64,000 nt of DNA from an uncultured Candidatus Melainabacteria bacterium (GCA_934700385.1 CAKUXO010000006.1:17202-81201); one strand, 5' to 3'; positions 17,500-26,850 are shown, counted from the first letter of the stretch. The notes: a model not told the origin generated them from the letters alone. Numbers and translations: made by a program.

Positions 17500-19548
17500 A
17501 TGAACGATATTAACTTTAGCAATTTGAATATTAGCACAAAAAAAGTTCCTTTTAAGGGTACTTCCCAACAACAAGAAAGTTTTGGCGCTATCGATAAGGC
17601 GAAACTTAAAGAAGATACTATGGAGCTTAGTAACAAAGCTAAAGATAGAGTTGAAACCTCAACAAAACAAAATTGGTTTGTTAAAAAATTCAACTCTTTA
17701 GTTCAAGATGAAGATAAGAAAAAACGTCTTAAATCAATCGGTTTAGCTATTGCAACAACAATCGGGCTTGCATATTTAGGTAATAAATCGGTTGATTTTA
17801 TGGCAGATTTAGGTATAAAAGCTGAAAATTCTGCAAGTAAAAAGCTAAATAAAATTAAGCCTTATGTTAGCCTTAAAAATGGTGCAACAAAATTAAAAAA
17901 TAACTTAAAAAATACTCTAGAAACAAATAGATTTACAAAAAAATTCGTATCAGATATTAAAGATACTTTTAAAAATAGGCATGCTAAGCCAAGTTTACAA
18001 ATTGCACGTGGTAGCGGGCAAGGTCCGCTTACTATTTTTTCAATCACTCCGATTGAAACATTTAAAAATGCTATTCCTGATGTCTTAGATAAAAATAACA
18101 ATTTTACCCAAGAAGCGATTGATAAATATGCAAAAATTTTAAAGGGTGATAAAACAAAAGCTGTTGAAATGATGGATTTACTTTACAATTCAGGTAAAGA
18201 TAATTCTGAAATTGTCCATGGCATGACAAAAATCATTAAAGAAGCCAATGGTTTAACAACAAAAGCAGAACTTAAAGATTTTCTTGTTGATTTAAAACAT
18301 GGAAAATATGGGGATGATTTCATTGATGTAACAATGAAAGATTCAGGCTTGATGGCTATTCAAAACTCTTGGTGGCCTGTTAATGTTATAAATAATATTA
18401 AAGAAAAAATTACCGGAAAACCTTGGAAGGGTGCAAAAGGTAATGGTGGCGACGCATTATTAAAATTTAATATGGTATCAGGTGATTTAGCTGATACTAA
18501 ATTTGGTTCATTAATTCAAAAATCAGTTGTTGTTCCAACTGAATGTATTTCAAACTTTGTTAATGATAAATCGGGTTTAGGCGCAATTCTTTGTTTAACT
18601 CAACTTCCGTCTTCTTTTGATAGAATTCAAAATGCGCCAAAAGAAAAGAAGGGAAGTACAATTGCTGATGAATTTTTAAGTCAAACGCTTCATTGGTCAA
18701 TTGTTACACCTCTTGCTTTTAAAACTACTTATGGGCTTGCTACTTTAGGTAATTTAAAAGGTGACGGTATTTTATCAAAAGCCGCAAGGTTAATCGGAAA
18801 ACCATTTAACATTGGTTTAAATAAAACTCCTGTAACAAAAACAGGCTTAGGTGGTTCTGTTCAAAAATTAAGTAATTCCTTAAAAGGTACAGCAGGCGGT
18901 GTTTTAAGGTTTGCATTAGTTTTAATGGTATTTTCAAGCATATTTTCTAAACCTATAGATAAAATTACTCATAAGATTTTTGGAAAACCTTATGACGCTA
19001 ATGAAGAAGAAAAAAATGCTCAAATCGCCGAAGCTAAAAAACAAATTATTCCTGAATTAGGTATTTCTCAAGCTGAATTAGAAGAAAAAATCAACAATAA
19101 TCCAAAAGCAGTTGAAGAAATTCAAAAAAATCCACAGTTAGTTCAAGAAATTCAACAAAATCCTAAAAAACTTCTTGAAATTTTAGAACCAAATAAAGCT
19201 ACTGTTCAAACTGCTAATAATGTTAAAAGTCCATTTTTAAGCCAAGCAAGCAAAGATTTAATTCAAAAAAGACAACAAAATACTTCTCAAATGGGTCAAG
19301 TTAATCAACCTAAGCCAAATTTAGGTACAATGAATGAAAATAACTTAGCTCAACTAAAAACTTCAACAAAACAACCGCAAGAAGTGAATAATAAAATGGA
19401 TGCTGCTTCATTAGACACTGCAACATATATTCCATCAAGCGAAAATAATGCGCCTGAAGCTACAATTAGCGATTCTCAAGCGCAAGAGTTAGAAGAAATT
19501 TTAGCAAAATCAGATAAAGTTATAAAGAAAGCCGAAGGCTATATTTAG
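17500..19548 (+). CDS. Large protein of unknown function with FKG N-terminal motif
   Basis: I do not recognise this 682-residue protein. It has a short Asn/Ser-rich N-terminus ending in KKVPFKGT (about 14-21), a basic region, one likely membrane helix (about 80-98, IGLAIATTIGLAYLG) and a long mixed domain. A second hydrophobic helix lies near 465-485 (GGVLRFALVLMVFSSIF), and a Gln/Asn-rich low-complexity tail contains a short repeat of the type NPxxxxEIQxNP. A similar short tag (QVGFTGN) opens the nucleotidase at 25180. No ribosome site precedes the ATG. It overlaps the tolC-like gene by four bases at its 3' end. Confidence 0.65.
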   Translation: MNDINFSNLNISTKKVPFKGTSQQQESFGAIDKAKLKEDTMELSNKAKDRVETSTKQNWFVKKFNSLVQDEDKKKRLKSIGLAIATTIGLAYLGNKSVDFMADLGIKAENSASKKLNKIKPYVSLKNGATKLKNNLKNTLETNRFTKKFVSDIKDTFKNRHAKPSLQIARGSGQGPLTIFSITPIETFKNAIPDVLDKNNNFTQEAIDKYAKILKGDKTKAVEMMDLLYNSGKDNSEIVHGMTKIIKEANGLTTKAELKDFLVDLKHGKYGDDFIDVTMKDSGLMAIQNSWWPVNVINNIKEKITGKPWKGAKGNGGDALLKFNMVSGDLADTKFGSLIQKSVVVPTECISNFVNDKSGLGAILCLTQLPSSFDRIQNAPKEKKGSTIADEFLSQTLHWSIVTPLAFKTTYGLATLGNLKGDGILSKAARLIGKPFNIGLNKTPVTKTGLGGSVQKLSNSLKGTAGGVLRFALVLMVFSSIFSKPIDKITHKIFGKPYDANEEEKNAQIAEAKKQIIPELGISQAELEEKINNNPKAVEEIQKNPQLVQEIQQNPKKLLEILEPNKATVQTANNVKSPFLSQASKDLIQKRQQNTSQMGQVNQPKPNLGTMNENNLAQLKTSTKQPQEVNNKMDAASLDTATYIPSSENNAPEATISDSQAQELEEILAKSDKVIKKAEGYI

Positions 19549-20894
19549 ATTTTAGCGCCGGTTGCTTTATATAAACTTATTCTATCGATGTAACAATTCA
19601 TTTTAGAACTAGCTACATTTTGTTCCATATATAAAAGAGCTTCTTTTTGTTGTAATAAATCTAATTTTGAAATTACGCCGGTTTTAAATTTTGATTGGCT
19701 CATTTTATAGTCTTTATTTTGAATATCATAGGCTTTTATGTTGTTAACAAGTTTTTCATTGTCTGATTTCAAATTATAAAGTGAATCGTTAATTTCTTGA
19801 ATTGAAGTTAAATTAGTTTTTTGATATTGATTTAAAAGTTGTTCATATTTATTTTTATTAATTTTTAAATTAGCAAGTCTTTGAAAACCTGTGAAAATAG
19901 GTAAATCTGCACTTGCACCTAAAATTGAAAATGCGTTTTTCCAATCCATTGAACCAAGTGAAGAAGTTGCTAGAAAAGTTAAAACACCAAGAATGTTAAT
20001 TGTAGGCAAGAATTCTTTTTTTGCTACTCTTATATCAATTCCTGCTGCTTCAAGTTGTTTTTCTAAAGATTTATAATCGGGGCGGTTTACAACAACTTCT
20101 GATGAAATTGAAGATGGCACTTCGATTTTACTTTTTAATTCATTATAAGAAATTCTTTCATATTCATTAATGTTTTCTGGGCTATCGCCAATTAAAACCG
20201 CCATAGCGTTTAAAACATTAATTCTGTTTTTTTGAAGTTCGATTAAGTCATTTTGCGCTAAAACATAAGATTTTTCAGCTAAAATTAAATCTGAAGTAGA
20301 GCTAATTCCCTCGTTGTTTGAAATTTTCATTAAGTTGTAAATTTCTTTTCTGTCTTTTGTCATTTTTTCTTGAACTTCAATTAATTTATCAAGTTTAACA
20401 ATGTTATAATATGTTGCTGCAACATTTGAAATTATTGAAATATCAGCAGCTTGTGCTTGATAAATTGCACCTTGTAAAAGTTTTTTAGAGGCTTTTGTTT
20501 TATCGTAGTTTTTTCCAAATAAATCTAGTTCATATTGTGCTACAATTGGGAGTGCAATTGAACCATCTGATTTTGTTTGCCCTGGGATTTTTGTTAAAAA
20601 TGGTGCAGCACCAAAAGAAACAACTGGAAGTTGACCAACCCTTGTTGCCATAACGTTGATGTTCGCTTGTTCAATTTTTAGGGCTGTTGTTTTAATATCA
20701 TAGTTATTATTAATGGCACTTGCTATATATTTTTCAAGGTAGGGGTCATTTTGTTTTTTCCATAAATCAAAATTAATATAATCTAAAATAGATTGCTCGT
20801 TTTGAGTCTTTTTTTCTAAAATTGCGCATGCCGGATTTACCACAAAACTCAACGAGAAAAATGATAATATTGTAAGTGCTATAAGTTTTTTCAT
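19545..20894 (-). CDS. TolC/NodT-family outer membrane efflux protein
   Basis: The 449-residue protein has a signal peptide (MKKLIALTILSFFSLSF...ACA, cleavage near 24) and two outer-membrane-efflux repeats of long helices with short strands. Motifs typical of the NodT/CusC group are visible: ANINVMATRVGQLPVVSFG, the AQYELDLFGK strand and NRPDYKSLEKQLEAAG in the second repeat. There is no lipobox Cys. It is divergent from marR-emrA-emrB and completes a tripartite pump. Its promoter (TTGCAA, 17 bases, TTTAAT) is covered by a perfect palindrome, implying repression by the adjacent MarR protein. Confidence 0.9.
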   Translation of the reverse strand: MKKLIALTILSFFSLSFVVNPACAILEKKTQNEQSILDYINFDLWKKQNDPYLEKYIASAINNNYDIKTTALKIEQANINVMATRVGQLPVVSFGAAPFLTKIPGQTKSDGSIALPIVAQYELDLFGKNYDKTKASKKLLQGAIYQAQAADISIISNVAATYYNIVKLDKLIEVQEKMTKDRKEIYNLMKISNNEGISSTSDLILAEKSYVLAQNDLIELQKNRINVLNAMAVLIGDSPENINEYERISYNELKSKIEVPSSISSEVVVNRPDYKSLEKQLEAAGIDIRVAKKEFLPTINILGVLTFLATSSLGSMDWKNAFSILGASADLPIFTGFQRLANLKINKNKYEQLLNQYQKTNLTSIQEINDSLYNLKSDNEKLVNNIKAYDIQNKDYKMSQSKFKTGVISKLDLLQQKEALLYMEQNVASSKMNCYIDRISLYKATGAKI

Positions 20895-20936
20895 ACTTTT
20901 AATTATGTCCTTTAATTTAAGTGTTGCATTTTTATG

Positions 20937-20974
20937 ATTAAAATGTTAGCATATTAATGTTGCAAATGCAACAT
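20937..20974 (-). promoter_or_regulatory. tolC-like promoter with MarR-type operator
   Basis: The palindrome ATGTTGCA-AA-TGCAACAT at 20957-20974 (8-base arms) contains the minus-strand -35 TTGCAA (20960-20965). The -10 TTTAAT lies at 20937-20942 after 17 bases. A further TGTTGCA half-site occurs at 20922-20928. The site fits binding by the divergent MarR protein. Confidence 0.65.
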
Positions 20975-20998
20975 GTAGTTAATACAACAAATTATGTA

Positions 20999-21027
20999 TT
21001 TACATCGAAAGTAAAATAATCTATATC
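20999..21027 (+). promoter_or_regulatory. Leaderless promoter of the marR gene
   Basis: TTTACA (20999-21004), 17 bases, TATATC (21022-21027), then six bases to the ATG at 21034. No ribosome site is present. Confidence 0.5.
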
Positions 21028-21033
21028 AATATT

Positions 21034-21489
21034 ATGAAATCAAATTACGAAAATTCATTATTTTATCAAATTCATTTAACGGCAAAGTTTTTTGATAAGT
21101 TATTTGAACAATATTTTAAAGAAATCAATTTGGGAGTAACTTCAGTTGAACATCTTGCGCTTACAATAATTGCCGAAAGACAAAATTGTTGCCAAAGAGA
21201 TTTAGCAAGAATTATTTTAAAAGATAGGGCAAACACTGGTAAATTAGCTAATTCTTTAGAATCAAGGGGATTGATTGAAATTGTGCTTTCGCAAAAAAAT
21301 AATCGTCCTGTAAAAATTTTAAAAATAACTGATAAAGGTAGAGAACTTCTAGAAAGTGCTTATAAAAAAGTTATTCCTGTTGTTAATCATATCTATTCAA
21401 AATTCCAAGAATCGGAATTAGAAGAAGTGAAAGCAACGCTACATAACTTTAGAAAAACTGTTCAAGAAGGCTTAAAAACAAATATATAG
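21034..21489 (+). CDS. MarR-family transcriptional regulator
   Basis: The 151-residue winged-helix regulator has the MarR layout: dimerisation helices at both ends and a central HTH (NCCQRDLARIILKDRANTGKLANSLESRGLI) with a wing containing KNNRPVKILKITDKG. It is the first gene of a marR-emrA-emrB operon (nine bases to emrA) and is divergent from the tolC-like gene. It probably binds the dyad at 20957-20974 and is released by a pump substrate. A tandem CC in the HTH might allow redox or metal sensing, which is speculation. Confidence 0.9.
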   Translation: MKSNYENSLFYQIHLTAKFFDKLFEQYFKEINLGVTSVEHLALTIIAERQNCCQRDLARIILKDRANTGKLANSLESRGLIEIVLSQKNNRPVKILKITDKGRELLESAYKKVIPVVNHIYSKFQESELEEVKATLHNFRKTVQEGLKTNI

Positions 21490-21498
21490 GAGATAAAA

Positions 21499-22497
21499 AT
21501 GTCACAAGAAAATAATACAACTGAACAAAAAGAAGAACAAAAAGAAATAAAACGACCAAAAAAAAGAAAAATTTTCATTCCTTTAGCTATTGTTGTTTTA
21601 ATTTTAGCTGGCGGATATTTTTTCCATGAAAGTCATTTTGAATCAACTGATGACGCTTATGTTGAAGCAGATATAATTCAAGTAACACCAAAAGTTTCTG
21701 GTCATATTGTTGAAAGTTATGTTCAAGATAATATGGAAGTTAAAAAAGGTGACCTTGTAGCAAAAATTGATGATGAAATTTATATTGAAAAATATAATCA
21801 AGCAAAAGCGAATTATCAAAAAGCGCTTTTAAATCAAAAAAATGCAAAAGCAACCCTAAAAGCGGTTGATTCAGAAATTAATCTAGCTAAAATTGACCTT
21901 GAAAGATATAAAACATTATATCAACAAGGTGCTGTTTCAAAACAAGTTTTAGACAAAGCTCAAACAAATTATGATTCTGTTTCTGCTCGTCAAACAAAAG
22001 CAAAAGAAGATATTTTTTCAAATGGGCAAAATGTTGCAGACGCTGATTTAAAATCTTTAGAAGCAACTATGAAACAAGCAAAATTAAACCTTGAATATAC
22101 AAATGTAATCGCACCTAATACAGGTGTTGTTACAAACAGAAGAATTGAAAAAGGTTCTTATGTTTCTCAAGGTGGGCCATTGTTTGCAATTGTGCCAGAT
22201 AAAGTTTGGATTGTTGCGAATTTTAAAGAAAATCAAGTTGGTTTAATGCGCCCGGGGCAAGAAGTTACAATTAAGGTTGACGCTTATAAAAACAAGAAAT
22301 TTAAAGGTCATATAGATTCAATTCAAAGAGCTTCAGGTGCTAAATCTAGCTTATTTCCACCGGAAAACGCTGTTGGTTCTTTTGTAAAAATCGTTCAAAG
22401 AATACCTGTTAAAATTGTTTTCGATGAACCTATTGACAAAAATCAATATAACATTGTTTCTGGTATGAGCGTGGTACCTAAAGTAAGGGTTAAATAG
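21499..22497 (+). CDS. emrA: EmrA/HlyD-type periplasmic adaptor
   Basis: The membrane-fusion protein links the inner-membrane transporter to the outer-membrane channel. The 332-residue product has a charged cytoplasmic N-terminus, one membrane helix (about 25-43, IFIPLAIVVLILAGGYFF), and ESTDDAYVEADIIQVTPKVSGHI. A long alpha-hairpin with lipoyl halves on either side (VIAPNTGVVTNRRIEKGSYV) and a beta-barrel follow. AGGAGATAAAA gives the start. It lies 12 bases ahead of the emrB-like gene. Confidence 0.93.
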   Translation: MSQENNTTEQKEEQKEIKRPKKRKIFIPLAIVVLILAGGYFFHESHFESTDDAYVEADIIQVTPKVSGHIVESYVQDNMEVKKGDLVAKIDDEIYIEKYNQAKANYQKALLNQKNAKATLKAVDSEINLAKIDLERYKTLYQQGAVSKQVLDKAQTNYDSVSARQTKAKEDIFSNGQNVADADLKSLEATMKQAKLNLEYTNVIAPNTGVVTNRRIEKGSYVSQGGPLFAIVPDKVWIVANFKENQVGLMRPGQEVTIKVDAYKNKKFKGHIDSIQRASGAKSSLFPPENAVGSFVKIVQRIPVKIVFDEPIDKNQYNIVSGMSVVPKVRVK

Positions 22498-22509
22498 GGG
22501 TTTAAAAAA

Positions 22510-24063
22510 GTGGCAAATGAACAAGTGGCATGGGTGCCAAAGTATAACCCTTGGGTAATTTGTGTTCCATTGATGGTTGCGGCATTTATGTTTGTACTAG
22601 ATGAAACTATTGCAAACGTTGCCCTACCTTATATGGCTGGTAGCTTTTCTGTTTCTAGGCAAGAAAGTACTTGGGTTTTAACAAGTTATTTAATTGCCTC
22701 GGGGATTGCAATTCCATCTGTTGATTTCTTTTGTAAATTAATGGGTAGAAAAAATTTCTTTATTTTAAGCATAGTTCTTTTTACAGTTGCTTCATTTCTT
22801 TGTGGAACATCTCGTTCTTTACCTGAAATGGTTATAATGCGTGTATTACAAGGTTTTGGGGGTGGTGGCTTATTGCCATTATCTCAAGCAATTATGCTTG
22901 AACTTTTCCCTGTTGAAAAAAGAGCACAATCAATGGCTTTATTTGGCTTAGTTGTAGTAATAGCGCCAATTATCGGACCTGTTTTAGGGGGCTGGATTAC
23001 AACAAATTGGTCTTGGCCTTTTATTTATTTTATCAACATTCCTGTTGGTATTTTAGCTGTTGGTTTATCTAAAAAATATATCGAAGATCCGCCTTACGCT
23101 AGAAAACAAGAGAATGTTAAAATTGATAGATTAGGCTTCTTTATGTTAATCGGTTGGTTAACTTGTATGCAAGTTGTTCTTGATAAAGGTAACGACGCCG
23201 ATTGGTTTGGTAGTACTTGGGTTTGTTGGATGACATTTTTTGCAGTATTGTTTGCCGTGTTATTCTTCTATGTTCAATCAACAAGAAAAGATTCTTTAAT
23301 TGACTTAAAAGTATTTAAAGACGCCAATTTTTCATTGGGTACATTTGTTCAAATTGTAATGCAAGGGGTGTTATTAGCTTCATTAGCAATTTTGCCGCAA
23401 TTTTTACAAGGTTTAATGGGTTATGACGCTTATTTATCAGGACTTGCTATGATGCCAAGGGGGATTGGTGCTCTTACAACCGTTATATTTATAGGTACAA
23501 TTGGAAGTAAAATAAATGCAAAACTTCTTGTTATGATTGGCTTAGGGCTTTTAGGTTTATCTAGTTTTGCACTTTGCGAATTAAATCTTCAAATTGCAAC
23601 AATTAATATTGCAATCCCTAACTTTGTTATGGGGGTTGGTATGGTAATGAGTATGATTCCTATTATTACATTATCAACCATGACATTATCTAACACGCAA
23701 ATGACTAATGCCAGCGGGGTTCAAAATCTTTTAAAAAACCTTGGGGGTGCAATTGGTACTTCAATAGTTACAACTTTATTATCTAGAAAAGCGCAAGCAC
23801 ATCAAAGTTTTCTGGTTGATAATTTAACAATGCTAAATGATAATTTCTTAGAAAGAGTGCAATATTATCAAGGGGCGTTTTCATCTATGACAGATTCAAT
23901 TTCGGCTAATTATATGGCGCAAACGATGATGTATAAGCAAATGTTGCAACAAGCAAATATGGGCGCTTTTAGAGATACTTTTGAAATTTGTGCAATTGCT
24001 TGTATAGTAATAATTCCTTTGGTTTTATTTGTAAAAGGAATTAAAAAAGCCCCTAAAAATTAA
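22510..24063 (+). CDS. emrB: EmrB-type DHA2 family MFS drug efflux transporter
   Basis: The 517-residue proton-coupled transporter has 14 predicted helices. It shows the DHA2 signature VLDETIANVALPYMAG in helix 1, the MGRKNFF loop motif between helices 2 and 3, and the motif C region around APIIGPVLGGWI in helix 5. It starts with GTG after AGGGGTTTAAAAAA. With the adaptor and the TolC-like channel it forms a complete pump for exporting amphipathic drugs or metabolites. The operon ends at the hairpin at 24104-24127. Confidence 0.93.
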   Translation: MANEQVAWVPKYNPWVICVPLMVAAFMFVLDETIANVALPYMAGSFSVSRQESTWVLTSYLIASGIAIPSVDFFCKLMGRKNFFILSIVLFTVASFLCGTSRSLPEMVIMRVLQGFGGGGLLPLSQAIMLELFPVEKRAQSMALFGLVVVIAPIIGPVLGGWITTNWSWPFIYFINIPVGILAVGLSKKYIEDPPYARKQENVKIDRLGFFMLIGWLTCMQVVLDKGNDADWFGSTWVCWMTFFAVLFAVLFFYVQSTRKDSLIDLKVFKDANFSLGTFVQIVMQGVLLASLAILPQFLQGLMGYDAYLSGLAMMPRGIGALTTVIFIGTIGSKINAKLLVMIGLGLLGLSSFALCELNLQIATINIAIPNFVMGVGMVMSMIPIITLSTMTLSNTQMTNASGVQNLLKNLGGAIGTSIVTTLLSRKAQAHQSFLVDNLTMLNDNFLERVQYYQGAFSSMTDSISANYMAQTMMYKQMLQQANMGAFRDTFEICAIACIVIIPLVLFVKGIKKAPKN

Positions 24064-24103
24064 ATTAAATTTAAAATCTCTATAATTCTCTAATCTAAAA
24101 AGA

Positions 24104-24127
24104 GGCTATACAATTAGTTGTATAGCC
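24104..24127. terminator. Bidirectional terminator between emrB and the methylase
   Basis: A perfect 10-pair stem GGCTATACAA/TTGTATAGCC encloses TTAG. The T-rich stretch is better on the minus strand (TCTTTTTAGA), so it probably serves the methylase gene as well as emrB. Confidence 0.75.
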
Positions 24128-24155
24128 ATATTATTCTCTTATATTGTCTTTAATT

Positions 24156-25058
24156 TTAGTCTTTTGGTTTTGTTTTTATTTTCTTTAATTTTGTTTTTTG
24201 AAAAATCATAATATATTCATGTTCAAAAATATTAAAACCACCAGAAAGTGCTCTATATCTCCAAAGGTTTGCAGTTCTGCCTTTTGCTTTTTCGTTTCCT
24301 GTGATATTTTTAACAATTACTGCTTTTGTTACAAAGCCAAGTTCTTCCATTCTTCTTTGACATTCAAACCCAAGGCTGATATATCTGCTATTAGCATATT
24401 TGTCACCAATAATTAAAGCTGCAAAGCGATTTTGTTCAAGCATATCATAACCATTTTTTGCAACTTGTTTAAAAAGTTCATAAAATTCTTCTGTTGTAGC
24501 ACAGTTAGATAAATCTTCTTTTTTATCTGAAAATTTAATAATATCGTCATAAGGTGGATGTAAAACAAGGAACTGTGCATTTTTTCTGCCCATAATTTCA
24601 AGTCTGTCTTGAACTTTAAGCATTGTTTTTTTATTGGTGCTGTCGCCTTGAATTATATTGACATCAACAACAAGCTCTTTTGGGCTGAATTTAGATGAAA
24701 CATAATCCACCATTTCTTGTTTTAATTCAACCCCGATACATCTTCTATTCATATTTTTAGCTTCAATACCTGATGTACCTGAACCAAAAAATAAATCTAA
24801 AATAATATCATCTTTTTTTGTATATCTTTCAAAAAGTTGTGTTGCGATTTGTGGAATATAATTTCCATGGTAATCGTAAGAATGTCCTCTTGATTTATCT
24901 CTTGAAGAAAATTCCCACCAAGTTCCTGTTTTAATATTTTCATATAATTTCCAATTGTTTAAGTCAATGTCATTATATGGTTTTGTTTTAACTGGTTTTA
25001 CAACCTCTAGGGCTGCATTTGATTTTTGTTTTGATATTTTTTTTGAATTAACAGACAT
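24156..25058 (-). CDS. Orphan N6/N4 DNA methyltransferase with HPPY motif
   Basis: The 300-residue protein has the SAM-binding motif I as LDLFFGSGTSGIEAKN (about 88-103) and VGVEL-like IGVELKQEM, followed by the catalytic motif IV as LHPPYDDII (about 177-185). The usual first residue of (D/N/S)PPY is replaced by His. The motif order is I before IV. The region before motif I (TGTWWEFSSRDKSRGHSYDYHGNY) could take part in target recognition. No restriction endonuclease or specificity gene is adjacent, so it looks like a solitary methylase. The start follows GGGGAAGATAA. Confidence 0.8.
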   Translation of the reverse strand: MSVNSKKISKQKSNAALEVVKPVKTKPYNDIDLNNWKLYENIKTGTWWEFSSRDKSRGHSYDYHGNYIPQIATQLFERYTKKDDIILDLFFGSGTSGIEAKNMNRRCIGVELKQEMVDYVSSKFSPKELVVDVNIIQGDSTNKKTMLKVQDRLEIMGRKNAQFLVLHPPYDDIIKFSDKKEDLSNCATTEEFYELFKQVAKNGYDMLEQNRFAALIIGDKYANSRYISLGFECQRRMEELGFVTKAVIVKNITGNEKAKGRTANLWRYRALSGGFNIFEHEYIMIFQKTKLKKIKTKPKD

Positions 25059-25179
25059 TTATCTTCCCCAATTCTAATGTATAAAGTATAATTAAATTGA
25101 GAGAAAATTAAATCAACTTATTATATTAAATATCTTAACAATTATGGCAATTTTTTTTATTCAGAGGTTTTATAGCGGT

Positions 25180-26850
25180 ATGTTAAATATTAATCAATTA
25201 AAATTAAATAAAAATTATTCTAAAAATCAAGTAGGTTTTACTGGTAATCAATCTGATGTTAAGGCTAATAGTCAGCCTCAAATTCAACAACAGACGACAT
25301 CTAAAACTTCAAGTGATTCTCCTTTTAAGGATTTTTGCCCTTCTTTAGATGGCTTTAAAAGTAACATGTTGAACATTAATCCTCAAAATAAATTGAAGAT
25401 ATATTATTATAACGATGTCCACGGTCACACCGATCAAATTATGGGTATTGCAAAAGCAGCGAAAGAATTTAAAAAAGAAAATTCTGATGTTGCAAATTTT
25501 GTATTTTCCGCAGGCGATAATGTTTCAGGTGGAGACGGAAAGAAAAACGAATTTGTGTTTGATTTAATGCAAAATGAAATGCAAACAGACGCTTCTGCTG
25601 TAGGAAACCATGAAACCGATGGCGGAAACGGGGAATGTTTTGAAGAAACTATTGAAGATATAAGAATTCCATTTATTGCAACAAATGCAACTTTTGAAAA
25701 AGATTCTCCTATGGATGAATTTGTCCAAAAGTCAAAAATAATTGAAAAAAATGGCGTAAAATATGGTATTTTAGGCACTATGCCTATGGATATCAAAACC
25801 TGTACAAAAGCTGATTCTCAAAAAGGTATTGAAGTAATGGATTTTGATAATACCGTAAAAGCCTTGCAAGAGCAAATTAATGAATTTAAAGAACAAGGAA
25901 TAAATAGAATAATTTTATTATCTCATGCCGGCTATGATCAAGATAAAAATTTAGCTAAAAATCTTGATGGCATTGATATCATTGTTGGTGGTCACACTCA
26001 TAGCGTTGTAAATGGCGCAACTGAAGGTGAAAACGTTGTTCAATCAAAATCAAATGAACCTGTTGTAATTGTTCAAGCAGGTGAAAATGCTAAATATTAT
26101 GGCACTCTTGATGTTGATTTTGATGACGATGGAAAACTTGTTCAAATAAACAACAAACTTCATCAAAGCGTTTCTTTAACAAAAAGCCCCGTGGTTGAAT
26201 ACCTTAAAAAATTAAAATTAGGTGAAAGCCCTAAAGTTGGGGTTTTAGATGAAGTTGACCCAATGCCTGAAAATAGAAGAATTGAACCCCATGGCTGGAT
26301 TGAAGTTATGGCAGATTCAATGAAAAATGAACTAGGTACAGATATTGCTATAATCAATTCTGCAAACATAAGAAAAGTTCCTCAAATTGGCACTATTACA
26401 GAAAATGATATTACTGAATCTGCGCCAATGAAAAATAAATTAATTAAAACAAAATTAACTCAAAAACAATTAGTTGAAGCGGTTAAAAATGCTGCTAAGA
26501 AAACAATGACAGACCCTGACGGTGTTCCGGGGCTTTTAATCGGCAGCGGCTTTACTTATACAATTACTGATAAAGGTGATTTAGTTTGTTTTAATATAAT
26601 TGATAAAAACAACAATAAAACTCCTGTAGATATCAATAATCCATCTCAAGACATTACTTATAGTGCTGCTTATGATGAATTTACCGCTAAAAAAGAAGGT
26701 GGCGAAACACCGGAACTTGCGCCGGAGTTTCCTGTTGAAACTTTTGATTATGATAAAGATAGAACAATGATGAGCTATTTATCAAAAATGCCTGATAAAG
26801 AAAAACTTTCAATTAAGCATGATGGCAGAGTTGAAATACAAAAAACATAA
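25180..26850 (+). CDS. 5'-nucleotidase/metallophosphoesterase family protein
   Basis: The 556-residue enzyme has a calcineurin-like N-terminal domain with the metal-ligand set NDVHGH, SAGDNVSG, GNHETDG, LLSHAG and GGHTHS. A C-terminal 5'-nucleotidase substrate domain follows (INSANIRKVPQIGTIT, GLLIGSGFTYT). Family members hydrolyse nucleotides or 2',3'-cyclic nucleotides, normally outside the cytoplasm. This one lacks a signal peptide and instead has an Asn-rich N-terminus with QVGFTGN. An ATG at 25144 is in frame; 25180 is preferred because AGAGG lies between them. Its last 38 bases overlap uppP on the other strand. Confidence 0.85.
   Translation: MLNINQLKLNKNYSKNQVGFTGNQSDVKANSQPQIQQQTTSKTSSDSPFKDFCPSLDGFKSNMLNINPQNKLKIYYYNDVHGHTDQIMGIAKAAKEFKKENSDVANFVFSAGDNVSGGDGKKNEFVFDLMQNEMQTDASAVGNHETDGGNGECFEETIEDIRIPFIATNATFEKDSPMDEFVQKSKIIEKNGVKYGILGTMPMDIKTCTKADSQKGIEVMDFDNTVKALQEQINEFKEQGINRIILLSHAGYDQDKNLAKNLDGIDIIVGGHTHSVVNGATEGENVVQSKSNEPVVIVQAGENAKYYGTLDVDFDDDGKLVQINNKLHQSVSLTKSPVVEYLKKLKLGESPKVGVLDEVDPMPENRRIEPHGWIEVMADSMKNELGTDIAIINSANIRKVPQIGTITENDITESAPMKNKLIKTKLTQKQLVEAVKNAAKKTMTDPDGVPGLLIGSGFTYTITDKGDLVCFNIIDKNNNKTPVDINNPSQDITYSAAYDEFTAKKEGGETPELAPEFPVETFDYDKDRTMMSYLSKMPDKEKLSIKHDGRVEIQKT

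Noticed and set aside
25434..25796. Minus-strand 120-codon ORF over the nucleotidase
   Set aside because: Lies opposite the conserved metallophosphoesterase motifs, without a ribosome site or domain.
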